Assembly (NCBI GenBank): GCA_022606135.1
Contig: JABYQN010000001.1
Span: forward strand, 1,736,001-1,800,000
Origin: Fomes fomentarius
Lineage: Eukaryota; Basidiomycota; Agaricomycetes; Polyporales; Polyporaceae
Length of the DNA: 64,000 nt
Reading direction: 5' to 3'
The notes under the pieces were generated by a model. The model did not search any database. It was not told the DNA's origin and saw only the letters and a list, made by a program, of their open reading frames with translations. A program made the translations under genes and the position numbers. Numbering within the stretch: position 1 is the first letter of the stretch; the number at the start of each line of letters is the position of its first letter. Of the stretch, positions 1 through 11,742 are shown one piece after another.

Positions 1-843
1 CTTTGTGGCCAGCTGCATCAAAAGGAGGGACGACTGACGGAGATGGCGTGCACGAAGGTAGAGATCCGCATAATCAGGATTCTTGTCCGCGTCAAAATAA
101 TCAGAGAAGGTGTCGACGACGACGAGTTTGGCAGGTTTCAGATGAGGTGACGATGCCCGCTCTTCCGCAAATTGGGTGACCGTCTCGGTCAGAACGCGGA
201 GGAAGGCCGCAAAGTTCGGGGCTCGCACAGTGTAGATGTCTGGAAGCCCACAAAATTGAGGGCTCAGAATGGGGTGGCAGTCTATCATCTGTTTCAATCG
301 CTCTGTCTGCAGCTCCTCCCGATTGGTTATGTAGCATGCCGCGCCAAATAAACCTCCGAATTTTGTAGGCAGTTGCACCGTCAGGGATAGTTGCAAGGCA
401 AGTTGGGTCTTGCCGGCGTTGCTATAGGTTAGCAGTGAGTGTGATGGGCCGCTGACGTGAGCAACTGGCTACTGACTTCTCTCCAGAAATCTCCCACAGC
501 ATCCCAGTGTATATGCCGCCACCCAAGATGTCATCTAGAGCCGACTCCCCCGAGGTGAACCTCTCTTCGCCGAGGTGCGCTACGTCTCGAAGGAGAGCAG
601 GAGGCCGATCGAGTTCCTTGCAAACCAGGTTCATGATGGCTTCCATATCCTTGAGTTGCGTCCTGCATTTTTTGGCTAGATCAGTAGGCTTCTTGAGAAG
701 AAGATCGGACACAGTCTGCAATTTGCCTAAATATTCTGGTTAAAGATGCGTATGTCGAAGCGATGCAGAGGCCCACCCTTGGCCAGCAACGTTTTCTGAG
801 CCATAGTGAGGCTCTGGAAGTTTGCAAGATATCGACTCTCCAT
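1..843 (-). CDS. RAD51-paralogue recombinase, Rad57/XRCC3-like (partial at the left edge)
   Basis: This gene encodes a RecA/Rad51-family ATPase that would assist the Rad51 filament in homologous recombination in the nucleus. A short first exon from the ATG at 843 (MESRYLANFQ...) joins through a small intron to a helical N-terminal segment (LLAKGKLQTVSDLLLKK). A RecA-type entry motif follows (SGESALDDILGGGIYTGMLW), then the Walker A motif GENNAGKT, which is formed across an intron at about 420-480. The Walker B strand KLVVVDTF lies near 105-90. The text around ITNREELQTERLKQ resembles the XRCC3/Rad57 branch more than Rad51 itself. The C-terminal part lies beyond base 1, so the gene is incomplete here. 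Two MCB-like elements lie just upstream. The family is secure; the exact paralogue is my inference. Confidence 0.85.
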
Positions 844-914
844 CCTCAGACGCAGTTCAGATGTGACCGCTCGCGGTGGTGATGGTGGTGGTCACGGAGA
901 AGCCAACTAGCGCG

Positions 915-932
915 ACGCGTCCAGATGACGCG
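915..932. promoter_or_regulatory. Two MCB-like (ACGCGT) elements upstream of the RAD51 paralogue
   Basis: The sequence has ACGCGT at 915-920 and ACGCG at 928-932, about 70-90 bp before the start codon at 843 of the minus-strand recombinase gene. ACGCGT is the known binding site of the MBF (Mbp1/Swi6) G1/S regulator in fungi, which controls DNA replication and repair genes. Function here is inferred from position and match only. Confidence 0.45.
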
Positions 933-1083
933 ATCGACATTGTTCAGTCTCAAACACGTGATCGTGTCTTCCAATTGCATGGCGCCTCGATGGGGACATG
1001 GACGATCCAAAGCTGGATAGCATACAACGACACAAGATGAGTATGATACAGTGAGATAACCTCCCATAGGCCCAAAGATAATG

Positions 1084-4000
1084 TTACTGCCGCCTTCCCA
1101 ACGATTGCGACGACTCCGTGCGACCCAGTAGCCCTCCTACTACGTTCGTGACCGTTTCTGTGAGCTGTCGTGGATGCGCCTGTGCATGCTTCACATAGAA
1201 CAGTCGGACGGTGGTCGAATTCCATATACCCAATGGCGTCATCCCGCGCACGTAGATCTCGCCCCATAACAACGACGTCAGCCACACTATTGAAGCATCC
1301 GACCACTGCAGAGATGAATCAGTCAGGATAGGATGCCTTGCAGAACCTACATGCTACAATAAACTCACCATGAATCTGCGTGGCGCAAGAGGCCCAGGTT
1401 TAGGTAGTACGTGGTCGATGTTGACACTCCTCAACATGTCAATGATAGCGCTGTTTGCCGTCGTGGCGTTCAGAGACGCTTGCAGGTTCTGCACCTTCGT
1501 TAGCAACTCTGAAATGACGAGCATCACGTTGTCTAATGGGAGACTGCGAAAACATACTGTCAGTACGTGGCATTATGGGGATTCCCAAGAAACTCACCCT
1601 TGATGCCATGAAGACACCCATTCCTGTGTAGGAACAAATCCGTTCCGACCAACGCCAGCAGCTGCGAGGTGCTCCAAGCTTCCAGTCATGTCACCCGAAA
1701 GCGACCTTCCGGCCGCCCTCATCTTTCCCCTTGCCTTCTCCGACATCGCTGCCAGTCCATCCGAAGGAGGGGTAGACAAACCCGAACCTTCGGTCGCAGT
1801 CGGCGACATTAGCGGCCGCGCATGCCCCTCAGGTAGTGTGTCCGTCGATTCCGTATTCCGCGGAAGGTCCAATGAGTCCGCCTCGCTGCGTAGCAGGCGC
1901 GCCTTCTCGCTTGCAGGTGCGCCTTCTTCGATGTCAGCGGCGCGGCTCTTCCCCTTGTCGAGCGAGCCTTTGCCCTGCTTCGCACGCTCTTCTTTCGCTT
2001 GTTGTATGCGCCTCACTTCGCGCAGGCCGCGGGCGAGGGTGAACGTGCCGAGATCCTCGAATTGCTTGTGCGCATGGATGATGCCGTACACCAGGTTCGA
2101 GTTCTCCGAGAGATTATGTAGTACAACGCCGTTGAACGCTTCGAGCATGAAGAACAGAAGCCTGGGATGGCCTTCGTCCGACAACAGGAATGTTGGGCTG
2201 GAGAATGAGGTGAACAGCTGCAATAGACGTGCGGAAGATTTGACGCTGAGATTCTTGAAATAGGGCGCAGAGTTGGACAGAGCAATGATGAGCGCAGGGT
2301 ATAGCGAGTTCAGACTGCCAGACGTTGTCGCGACCATCGAGTAGACAGACTGAAAAAGTGTAAATATCATAGCCATGGCAAAACTGTACAGGATACTTAC
2401 CTGTACTAAGAAGTCGCCCACCGTGCCCATGGCTAAGAACTTCTGGGGGACTTGCGCCGCCCTGAGTGGCGAGCTGAGCTTCAGCCCAAACGCACGTTCC
2501 GCCGACAGCGTCTGAATGAGGTAGGAGATGACACGACACATGCCATGTTGTTCTGGGCGGTCGAACATATCAGCAAGTTCCGCCATCCACGGAAAGCACC
2601 AATCAATCCCTCACCAGGTTTATCTCTAATCTCGAGACCGTAGCACAGCAAGTATGCAACTACATCTGCAGCTTTGTCTGATTCAAGAAGATGTGCACGA
2701 AATTTCTGTGATCTCTTGAGCAAGTCTGCCACTTCACAGTGCTGCTCGGGTACTCACCTTGTTGAGCTCAATCATCTTCCATAAGAATACAACTGTGCGA
2801 GGCTCAGTATAACGCACTCTCGACTCTAGCATGAATCCACTCACTCGCTTCAACCATGTATGGCACAGACTTCTTGGATCCAGGAAGAATGCCATTGATC
2901 GACGCCATCTCGTCTTCCAAGATTCCAACAAGACCATTCAGGATAAAAGTGAAGTCGTTCGCTCGGTGCTATACCTGATGTTAGCATACCTAAGTCGAAG
3001 GATCTCAACAGTCAGCTTACCAATTTGGCGATGAAGTATCTGAATGCGTTAGACTTGGTAGTAGGTCCAGAAGCTTGGCCTTCCGCACCAATATCCCGTG
3101 CACTCCCACTCTGGAAGTCAAGAAGAACACATAGGACCTGGAAACAGGTTGTGACCAGGGTCGTCCGCGAATCTTCTCCCTTCAAGAGCAGGTGATTGTA
3201 AGGCAGGCGCCCAGCGACAGCCCCCATGACGTTTGCGCTCCCGGCATGTGTCGCGTTCATCGCAGTGTTCATAAGCGAGCAGAGTATGGTCAGAACGTCT
3301 CGACGTGGGAGGTTTTGCACGAAGTGCAACGTATATTGTGATGGAGACGAGAAGAGCGCTGAGGGAGGGACATAAATTTGTCGAGAGAGAAGGACAAGAA
3401 GCAGCCGTAAGACTTCCGTCTTGTTGCTGTCGTACTGTTGGCTCGGTCCTGGGTCCGCGGTTGAACCGACTCCCTTCTCCCTGTCGTATCAATCAGCATA
3501 TAAGCAGGACGAGATAGTGGTAACTGACGGGCGCACCAGATAACGTAGTTTATCTTATAATGGTCGACTTGTATCTTCGTCGGCAGCGTGAAGCCACAGC
3601 AGAACATGAGGTCGATCAAGCAACTGAACAGCCGCTCCGCTACCGAGGGCAAAGTCTCCCTTGGTTCCTGCTGCGTACTGCTCTGTTGCGCCGAGGCAGG
3701 GGACGGCTTGGGCGCGCGCTGACGCGGGCTCACATCCTCGTCTTCGTCACTCTCGTCGTCATCCTCGATGACGAACTGCGGTTGCGCACTCGCCTCCTCG
3801 ACCACAGGGCCCCCAGCGCCGCTCCCACCCCCCGCATCCGGTGCCGCCACACGCTTCCATAGGACCTCCTGCTCAAACCTGCTGGGCTCGCTTTCAATTT
3901 CGAAGACTGTTGGAAGGACGCGCTGCAGTACGCGGATGCAATTGAGGACCTCTTTCGTTGCATTACGCTCGGCGCCAGCGCCGGTGCCAGTGCGATAGAG

Positions 4001-4582
4001 GGAGGACGCGAGCGAAGTGACGGACGATGAGGGTGGCGCGGGGAATGTGTGATCAGATACGAGGTTGAAGAGTCGAGAGGTGATAACGCGGATGAGGGTT
4101 GCGACGTTCTCGGGGGCTTCGTAGAGTGCCCGACGAACTGAGTCGCAGCGCCGAGGTAGAGAGAGATGCACGGCAGGGAGATCGGTGTTCTCGGTCAAAA
4201 GGGCGCAGAGCTGGTGATGAATTGGAACTTACCGTCGTTTGGCGAAATGAGGGTGAAGACGTCCGACGCGGAGTCGAACAGGACGACATACTGGCCAAGA
4301 GGAAGGAATTGAAGATGGGAGACGTTATAAGAATGCATGGCAGATACACACCTGGTCCCAATATGAGTCCTTCTCGGAGATGTTCTGAATGTATCGAGAT
4401 GAAACCGCCTCTTATAAGCCTCGTACCCCTATCTCTTCGAAGGTCATACGCACCCGTGTAGTAGCGAGTTTTGCTATACCAGAAGGCTGGCTACGGAAGG
4501 CAAGCTTGGGCTGGTCACCCAATAGATTGAATGGGTCCGGGATCTTCTGGGGCAGCTTGGAAAACATCTTCAGACCGTCCAT
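1084..4582 (-). CDS. HID1: HID1 family protein (Golgi/secretory sorting)
   Basis: HID1 proteins are peripheral Golgi/trans-Golgi proteins needed for sorting in the secretory pathway; the fission yeast member is Ftp105. The start at 4582 gives MDGLKMFSKL, then GDQPKLAFRSQ. Short exons follow (NISEKDSYWDQ; DSASDVFTLISPND) and lead into EAPENVATLIRVITSRLFNL and RNATKEVLNCIRVLQRVLP, all typical of the family. An acidic insert (FVIEDDDESDEDEDVSPRQ) sits near 3760. The long exon 1595-2586 carries FNGVVLHNLSENSNLVYGII and a low-complexity Ser/Glu linker. Two 3' exons restore the family C-terminus: LPLDNVMLVISELL, then, from 1296, WSDASIVWLTSLLWGEIYV ending GRRQ at 1084. The gene has many introns and appears intact. 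It is the middle of three head-to-tail minus-strand genes. Confidence 0.93.
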
Positions 4583-4885
4583 AACATAGGGCAGGGGGAA
4601 GGCGTGAAGACGGAGAGCGTAGACGTGGAAGTCGTGTACGAGGTAAGTAAGTGGGTACGAGAATAGCTCATGATATGCGCGCGCGCTACTTCCGCTGCCA
4701 GGGCCCAGAGGCAGTGCTCTAGCTAGGCACCAACCTTGAATGCGGTCTGTCGTCGTGTCTGTAAGTATGTGTTATGCGACGGCTTCGATGCACAATAGAG
4801 AGCTCGCGACAACTCTTATATATCAACAACGATACTTTACAGCACATATCCTACACTGCAACCAACCATGCTATCCATAAGCCGC

Positions 4886-6886
4886 CTAGCACTGCTTCGC
4901 GTACGTTCCGTTCGACTTGCTACCTGAACCCTCCTCCAAACGACCGTGGTGACCCTCGACAGTCTTCCGGCTCTGTAGCGCGCTCAATGCGTGAACAGGC
5001 GAGTCCTCCTTTGTGAGACTCTCGACAATCTCGATCTAAACGACAGGCTGTCAGGACCTTGAGTGCAAGTAGGATAACATTTACTGACGATATCAGCGAC
5101 CAGTCTGTCAACCATGGTTGCAGTCAAAGTCTCGCGAACAACGACGCGGAGAATCTCAACGTCTTGCAAGTTCGGCGCCAGCTCGTAGTTGGGGACAATC
5201 CAACCCTTCGCGCGGAGCAGAACCTGAACCCATTTCTGTTGCACGTTCGGGTGTCTATTCTTGAACTCGTCCGAGAACCTGAACGAAACAACAGGCAATC
5301 CAGGTTGGTAGCTCTAGAGTCTCGTGTCATTGCGCTTATTTTGAAGTAACCTTGGCAAGATATACATACCTCGACCTTCTCTTCATTGAGTCCGATCGTA
5401 TTATGTGCAGCTTGCAAAAGACCTGGTGCGGGCCTGTGAATGTCACTCAATACAAAAAATAGGCCGCTCTTCTCTAGAGCACGGCTCAGAAGTCGCGCGT
5501 TCTTCAAGTCCTGGAGGGCGACGTTGCGATAGCCTTCGAAGCCCAGATGGACGAAGTTGAAGTATTGTGCGATGATTGGGTGTGCAGGTCGAGAGAAGTT
5601 GAGAGAGAAGGAGTACTCCACAGATCCAAGATAGTGTAGCTCGAAGATGAGATCCTTCGGCAGGAGCTGCTTGGACCGCCAGACTACCCAACCGACACCT
5701 ACATAAGAGAGACCGAACTTGTGGCCAGAAGCGTTGATGGAGACGACACGCGGGATGCGGAAGTCCCATTCGAGCTTCGGAGTTGCGAAAGGCGCAATGA
5801 AACCGCCTGACGCACCGTCGACGTGGATAGGAACGGAATGACCAGTGCGAGCCTCGTACTCGTCGAGCAAGTCAGCCATCTCCTTTACTGGCTCGTAGTG
5901 TCCGGTATAAGTACCTGCGTATGGCGCGTGAGTTGGGTCCGAAAGTCTCCGTAAAAGACACCCTTACTCCCGAGAATGACATAAATACCAATGGTGTTCT
6001 CGTCGACATATTCCATAGCTCTTTTGGCATCGAGTCTGTACTTGCTCTCTTCCGAGATGGGCACAAGGCGCGCTTCGACATCGAAATAGCGGGCGAACTT
6101 CTCGAGTGCAACTTGAGCATTTGCACCCATGACGATGTTCGGACCTGGTTCATGGATGCACTTTCCAGCAGCCTTACGCTTCTCCTGCCAGATGCGCTTC
6201 ATGGCGAGTCCGCCGAGCTGAATGGCCTCGGAAGACCCCGTAGTGGCAGTACCAATGGCCTGCTGAGACGAGGGTGCATTCCATAGGTCGGCAAGAATGG
6301 AAACGCAACGCGTGTGGATGACCTCTAACCGTAGCCGTTAGTACAAATGCCGTATCTAGCCAGATGCAAGGCACTCACGAGTCATGGGGTATTCGTCCTG
6401 GTCGATAAGGTTCTTCGAGATGTTTTCCATCATGAGCTGATCGGCCTGTTTTGGCATCCATGTGTGGACAAAAGACGCGAGGTTGAGCGCAGGGGAACCA
6501 TCCAGAGACAGTTCATCATGAATCAGTTGGTATGTAGCCTCCGCGTCTACGCCCTGAAGCACATATCAGTAGGCCGCATGAAAGTATGTGTGAAATGAAG
6601 ACCGGCCTTGGAAGGGAGCTTGTACTTGGGAATTGGGTCGGTGGCATACCGAGCCCCATATGCGTGAATGGCGTGATGGTCGGTAGAGCTGTGAACATGA
6701 GCTCCCATAGGGCCTTTATGGTCCTAGACGAAGACGAAGGTTAGCCATGCGGAAGTACTGCTAGCTATTTGCACACCTTAGCAGCTTGGATGAGCTGGTC
6801 AGGATTGAGATGCTGAAGGAGGATGAGCTCAGGATGGTAACACGCAATGTGAATGTGAAAGGATCGCATACCTTGGAGAGAGCCAT
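4886..6886 (-). CDS. gad: Glutamate decarboxylase
   Basis: This is a PLP-dependent enzyme that converts glutamate to GABA and CO2 in the cytosol, part of the GABA shunt and acid/oxidative stress response. The start at 6886 (MALSK) is a mini-exon, followed by [12 protein letters not shown] and then [13 protein letters not shown]. The core has [18 protein letters not shown], the cofactor-binding stretch [13 protein letters not shown] and the PLP-lysine motif [18 protein letters not shown] near 5730. The C-terminal exons give [12 protein letters not shown] and a tail ending SNGTYAKQC at 4886, so length and domain order match fungal GADs. A TATAAAG on the minus strand (6938-6944) lies about 50 bp before the start and supports it. 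No truncation is seen. Confidence 0.95.
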
Positions 6887-6937
6887 GTTGAAGGTGGGAA
6901 GAGAGGGGAAACTAGAGGACGTAGAGTTTATTGTGGG

Positions 6938-6944
6938 CTTTATA
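6938..6944 (-). promoter_or_regulatory. TATA box of glutamate decarboxylase
   Basis: The minus strand reads TATAAAG here, about 52 bp upstream of the chosen ATG at 6886. Confidence 0.55.
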
Positions 6945-8853
6945 GGGCCATGTCAAATGCAGATGGGATAAAAATACCATAGCGCAGCCTTGCACGAAGA
7001 CATGGCGGAATCAGTGACATCATGGTGCCCACTCGAAGAGGCAAGTCAAGGAGCAAGCCCAGGACCGTCGTCATTAGTCTCGTACTATTAATGCCGTCCA
7101 CGTTTCTCGTGGAAGGGCTTTCTGTCGAAGCTACCGTCGTCATTGCCATTCACAGAGGGGCTTCCTCTGGCATGCGCCTGGAACCTGGAATTGACAGACA
7201 GCGCTCGTGAGGCTATCATGAGACCAGCCGCGATACTATCTCTAGTTCATCGATACCCAGAGTCTAAGACTGTCATCAAAGTGTCCAGTTTGACCGGATC
7301 CACACGCAGTCTCTAGAGTCTTCTAAATGTCTTCAACGAGTCGATATCGGATCTCATGGAGTCGACCCAACAGTCAGTGTCTTCCGGAATGCTTGCGCAA
7401 CGGCACGACGATGTTCGTGTGTACGGCTTGCGTCGAACCTAGTGTTTGTTTCGAGTTCGCTGCGCTAGAATTTCTTCTGCAAGATGACCTCGTTAGCGCA
7501 TAGAAACTGGGGGTTCGAAGGTGCTGCGAAAAGAGGGCTGCTCAAAATTCTCCGCAATCGGGTTCGCGTTGAGAAGCATAAGCGACCATAGCCGACGGCT
7601 CTCTCGAGCGCTCGTCTGCATCCCGTGTCTGCCGCAGAAACACACGATAGGGACTGTTACTTCATGAATACAGCTGGCTTCCTCTGCATTGACTAGAATG
7701 CGCGGTGTGATATGAACTTGCAGGCAGGACAAAGACGAGAGGAAGAGGATTCCAACCAGGCTGCAGCTTGCCGAGTCGTACCGTGACAGCTCCCTTAGTC
7801 TCCTCGCTTACGTTCATCAGTTCCATCAAAGAGCTCTGAACGCGTCCCGCGTTAGTCTCCGAGACTCTCCGTTGCTGACCATATAATCTTGACAACAATA
7901 TGATATCGAATCTTCGATATCTCACCGCGGTCCGAGTAGACGGTCACTATGTAGCTCGGCATCTTCGTATTCAGACTCCCACCAAATAACTGAGAAGATG
8001 CGGAGTAAAGGACCTAGTAAGCGCCAACTCATCGTACGTGTAAGGCCAATTCCGACGGGCCCAACATGTCTACAATCGGTCACACATTGACGAAGGACAT
8101 TCGACCCGGCACGAGACAGATGTGGGTGAGATCCTGGTTTCAGTCTCATCATCGATATATTCTTTTACAAGTATAGACTATCCCAGTCAATCGACAGATT
8201 GACCAAATCAACACTAGCATTTCTATCATTCTCCGCGTGGCGTTCATCCCCAATTCGATTATGAGTGTCCGCTGACGGTTACTTCGTAGTTCGCTGAATG
8301 CAGGTTGCAGTCTTCAGAGGGGATGCCAGGGAAGGTGTCCTCTGAGTGTTCTATCGGATTCCGACATTATGAATATGTGTGCAAAGTGATCCGTCAAGAT
8401 CTCCAAATTCAGATATTCTGATACTTACTCACTTTTCTGGGGTGACACAGCTTGCCGACGGTTGCCAACCAGACGGTCCAAGGCCAGTCTAAGGTACGCT
8501 GCGGTTCCAGTGCGTTGGCACTCTCGCTTACGATATCTGAGATCGTCCAAGTAAAGGTTATGCCGTCCGTCGTAGTTGTTTCGCGATTTGTTCGAAAGGC
8601 TCGACCTGGCGAGGCGGTCACGGCCGCTTGGGGAAAGTTACACCCATGGTGCTCGCTTGCCCTGAATCGCTCGCTTGGTCGTGCGAAGGGTCGGGTCGGG
8701 ATGTTGGGGTGTAAAATCCTTGGGCGTTCTCGCTCGACTACGTGATGGTTCATAAGGACCCTCGCCGAGAGTATTCACTTCACGTCCCCGGCCCCAACCG
8801 CTACAGTTCTGTTCACTTGTGGACTAGTCCTTCAAGTTCGACGCTGGCCCACC
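6945..8853. other. Intergenic stretch with no supportable gene
   Basis: About 1.9 kb separates the gad promoter from the next plus-strand gene. Only short, unrelated reading frames are present. On the minus strand, 7490-8150 has three neighbouring short frames that could be a decayed multi-exon gene, but no motif or consistent splice chain supports it. The right end should contain the promoter of the DUF6534 gene. Confidence 0.5.
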
Positions 8854-10910
8854 ATGTCCACGGCTCTTGATCAAACGTTAGTCGTTCTCGTCCTCCTACC
8901 AAATGTGTCTGGCTGAGCTTCCTTCACAGAATGGGTGCTCTTCTCATGGGGACGCTCACTGGCGGCATGTAAGTTTACCGCTTACCGATGCCTGCCAATC
9001 GATGTTGATATTCTCATCCGTCTCTAGCCTGTGGGGAGGTACGTGATGCTGCACAACATTCTCCTTACCACTCTAAGACTCGGGTCCGTCCCGTGCAGTG
9101 TCCTGTTCTCAGGTATACTACTATTATACGCGCTACTCGAAGGATTCGCTCGGAGTGAAGCTTCTGGTGCGTATCGTCTTGATGCTCTATTTTGCTTCAA
9201 TTCCCGGCCAACGTGAGGTTCCGTCAGGTGTTCGCAGTGTGGCTATCGGATACTGCGCATCAGGTCAGTGTGCTCAAATGACAGTCAGTTTCCTGCCTCA
9301 CAACTCGCTTACGTGCTCCGCTTTCCAGGGGCTCATCACTCACAGCGGTAAGTTGCATCGCCGACCGATAGTGATTCTCCTCCGATGACGTCGCTTTGGC
9401 CTCAGTATATTGGTATCTCATCACGGAATACGGCAAACCCGCTTCACTTTTCCTTCTAACGAAGTGAGTCAAGCCAGTCCTTTACTTACACTATCTGAAC
9501 TCACCATTCATCTCAGGACAATCATCATAGAGATGCTCTTCAATGTGCGTTCCCTGAGGTCCATTGTTCCTCACGAGTCGCATCTCAACTATATATGTTA
9601 GGGTATCACAGGGTTCCTCGTCCAGGGGTGAGTTCATCGCTTTGCGCACATTGTTCTGGCCAACAATGTTCACTTGGGTAAAGCTTCTTCGTCCACCGCA
9701 TCTGGAAACTCAGCGAAAAGAGGCTGTGGCTTGTTCTCCCTGTGGTGAGTATTTGCCGCGGTACCGGTGGTTATGCAACCAATTGACCCCTGCTACTTAG
9801 GCTTCGATGGTTCTCGCCGAACTGAGTACGTATTGACAGTTGATAGTGCCGATGACCCAGTCTGACGGGAAATTCCTCGCGCCCAAATCAGTTGCATCCA
9901 TTAGTAAGCATGTGTATGCCTTTCAGCATGTCATCATCTAAACTAAGTCGACTGCTTTCCAGTGTACATGGCCACAGCGTATGTCTGAAAGCTTGTCCAG
10001 CATACGCGCACATTGGTTTACGTATTTACAGCATCAACTACACGAGCTTCGCGGAGCTGGCACAGGTCAAGGTATGCTGAAGGCGACTGCTGTGCGCGTC
10101 TACAACTCATGCGATTCGACTACAAACAGGGTTTGTCAGTTTCTATGAACGTCTTCGCTGCGGTCGGGGACGTTCTCATTGCCGCCATTCTGTGCACGAT
10201 TTTGCACCAGTCGAGGACCAGCTTCTCCAGGTCCAACACTCTCATCAACAAACTCGTATGTACCCACATTCCGTACGCAGCTTAGAGCATACCCACTGAG
10301 TGTGATTACCCGCACGCCTGCACAGATGGTATTCGCTGTAAACACCGGATTGTTGACTAGGTGCGCCAGTTCTGCGATGGGTCATGCTATTAAGCTAACG
10401 ATCTCTTCAGTATCTGTGCTTGCATCTCCCTGATCACCTTCTGGGCGCTGCCCAACACCTTCGTTTACATCACCTTTTACTTCCTCATCGGGCGTCGTGA
10501 GTACAACTTTCTGCGCGCGAAGTCCGGGGGCAGGTCGTTAACATTGTGGACGCGTCAGTGTACGCTAACTCGCTCATGGCGACTCTCAACGCCCGCAAAA
10601 GCCTCCAGGCGCACTCGACCGGCGATAGGTCTCTCTCTCTCCGAGACCTGCCAGGTGGGACGACTACGGGCACCCCATACTCCGTAAGTGGCGAGCATGA
10701 TCCTCTCGTGACGTCCCCATGACAAAAAAACTTCTAGGTTTCTAAGGGTGGTCGGGATGGTATCGCCATCCGCATTGACACGACCAAGGAGTCGCGTCGG
10801 GAGGGCGAAATGGATGTGAGTCGCCCAGTACAGTTCATCAGCCCGATCTCCGTCACTGACTATGTCGACTGCAGTTCGATAGTGCGGTCAGCAAGCACCC
10901 CATGGTCTGA
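8854..10910 (+). CDS. DUF6534-type seven-helix membrane protein
   Basis: This is a predicted plasma-membrane protein of the basidiomycete DUF6534 family, whose function is unknown. Exon 1 is only MSTALDQT (ATG at 8854). Later exons give MGALLMGTLTGG, a helix with YYYTRYSKDSLGVKLL, YWYLITEYGKPASLLFL, then FFVHRIWKLSEKRLWL. The most diagnostic part is DVLIAAILCTILHQSRT followed by SRSNTLINKL and MVFAVNTGLLTS, and the last helix ends with the family motif NSLMATLNARKSLQAHSTGD. The cytoplasmic tail ends SAVSKHPMV at 10910. At least ten short exons are needed; each junction has plausible GT...AG signals and no frame break is seen. Family assignment is from memory of the repeated motifs. Confidence 0.82.
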
Positions 10911-11642
10911 GTAAGCAAGGCCCCGTTGCCATTAGACAACGGCATCCATGTGCGACATATACGTCCCCTTGGATGTCGCTAAAGACTGGTTGCGCCTGGA
11001 ATCGGTGGCGCACCGAGTGGTCCGACCAAGACGGCCTCGGTACACGCGTCCCCTGTCTTGGTCCTGCCATCAACGGTCACGCTGCCATAGTTCTGCATAC
11101 GATAGTTTCCCGTATTTCTACTACACTCTCACTGTATTCTATCATCCCAGACGGATAATTTCCACGCTCCGCGGCAGGTCGGTCTCGTGCCCCGAATCGA
11201 GTGCTAGGTCGGACCGATTATCGATATGTGGGCGGTTAGATATTGGGTATACAGAGCAAGCAACAAGTCCTTCTCTACCAGCAGAATACATCATCGATCA
11301 CTTTTCGACCGAGGTGGCGCTTATAGGGCCGTGAACCCCGCGACTGTTCGTTGTTGTTCGTTCACCAGAGCACATCAAATTCAATATCGTCCAAGACGCC
11401 TGTTTAGTACTTGCTCATATATCTCGTGGGATCTCCTTCGTATCTCCTGCCACCGCTAAAAGTATACTCAACCAGCCTGCGCAGTGCGGGTGCAAACCTC
11501 GACTGTTGGAATCTTCAGAGCCGGTGTTCTGTTCTGAATATTCTGATATGAAGCTGGCCAGCACGACCGGCGGTTTCTGAGGGGATTACAGTGTTAAGTC
11601 CCAAAGGGGTAAGGTGGGGAAAATATCACCGGGGAAATAGTG
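10911..11642. other. Intergenic stretch, nothing recognised
   Basis: Both strands hold only short reading frames without motifs. The right part leads into the POLD2 promoter. Confidence 0.5.
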
Positions 11643-11690
11643 ACGCGCTTTCACATAGCCGAGTCGCGTCTTGACGCGTCGACCGACGCG
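11643..11690 (+). promoter_or_regulatory. Cluster of four ACGCG (MCB-like) elements before POLD2
   Basis: ACGCG cores occur at 11643-11647, 11665-11669 (reverse), 11674-11679 (full ACGCGT) and 11686-11690, that is 53-100 bp before the POLD2 ATG. ACGCGT is the MBF (Mlu I cell-cycle box) site of fungi, which drives S-phase genes. The density is visible directly; binding is inferred. Confidence 0.6.
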
Positions 11691-11742
11691 ATTCCTCGAA
11701 AGCCGTTGCGTTAGGCACAACTTCATCCAAGACTTCTGAGCC

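Noticed and set aside
1688..2263. 191-codon plus-strand frame
   Set aside because: Antisense of the HID1 long exon, which has clear family motifs.
7493..8152. Possible degenerate minus-strand gene
   Set aside because: Three short frames in series, but no splice chain or motif ties them together.
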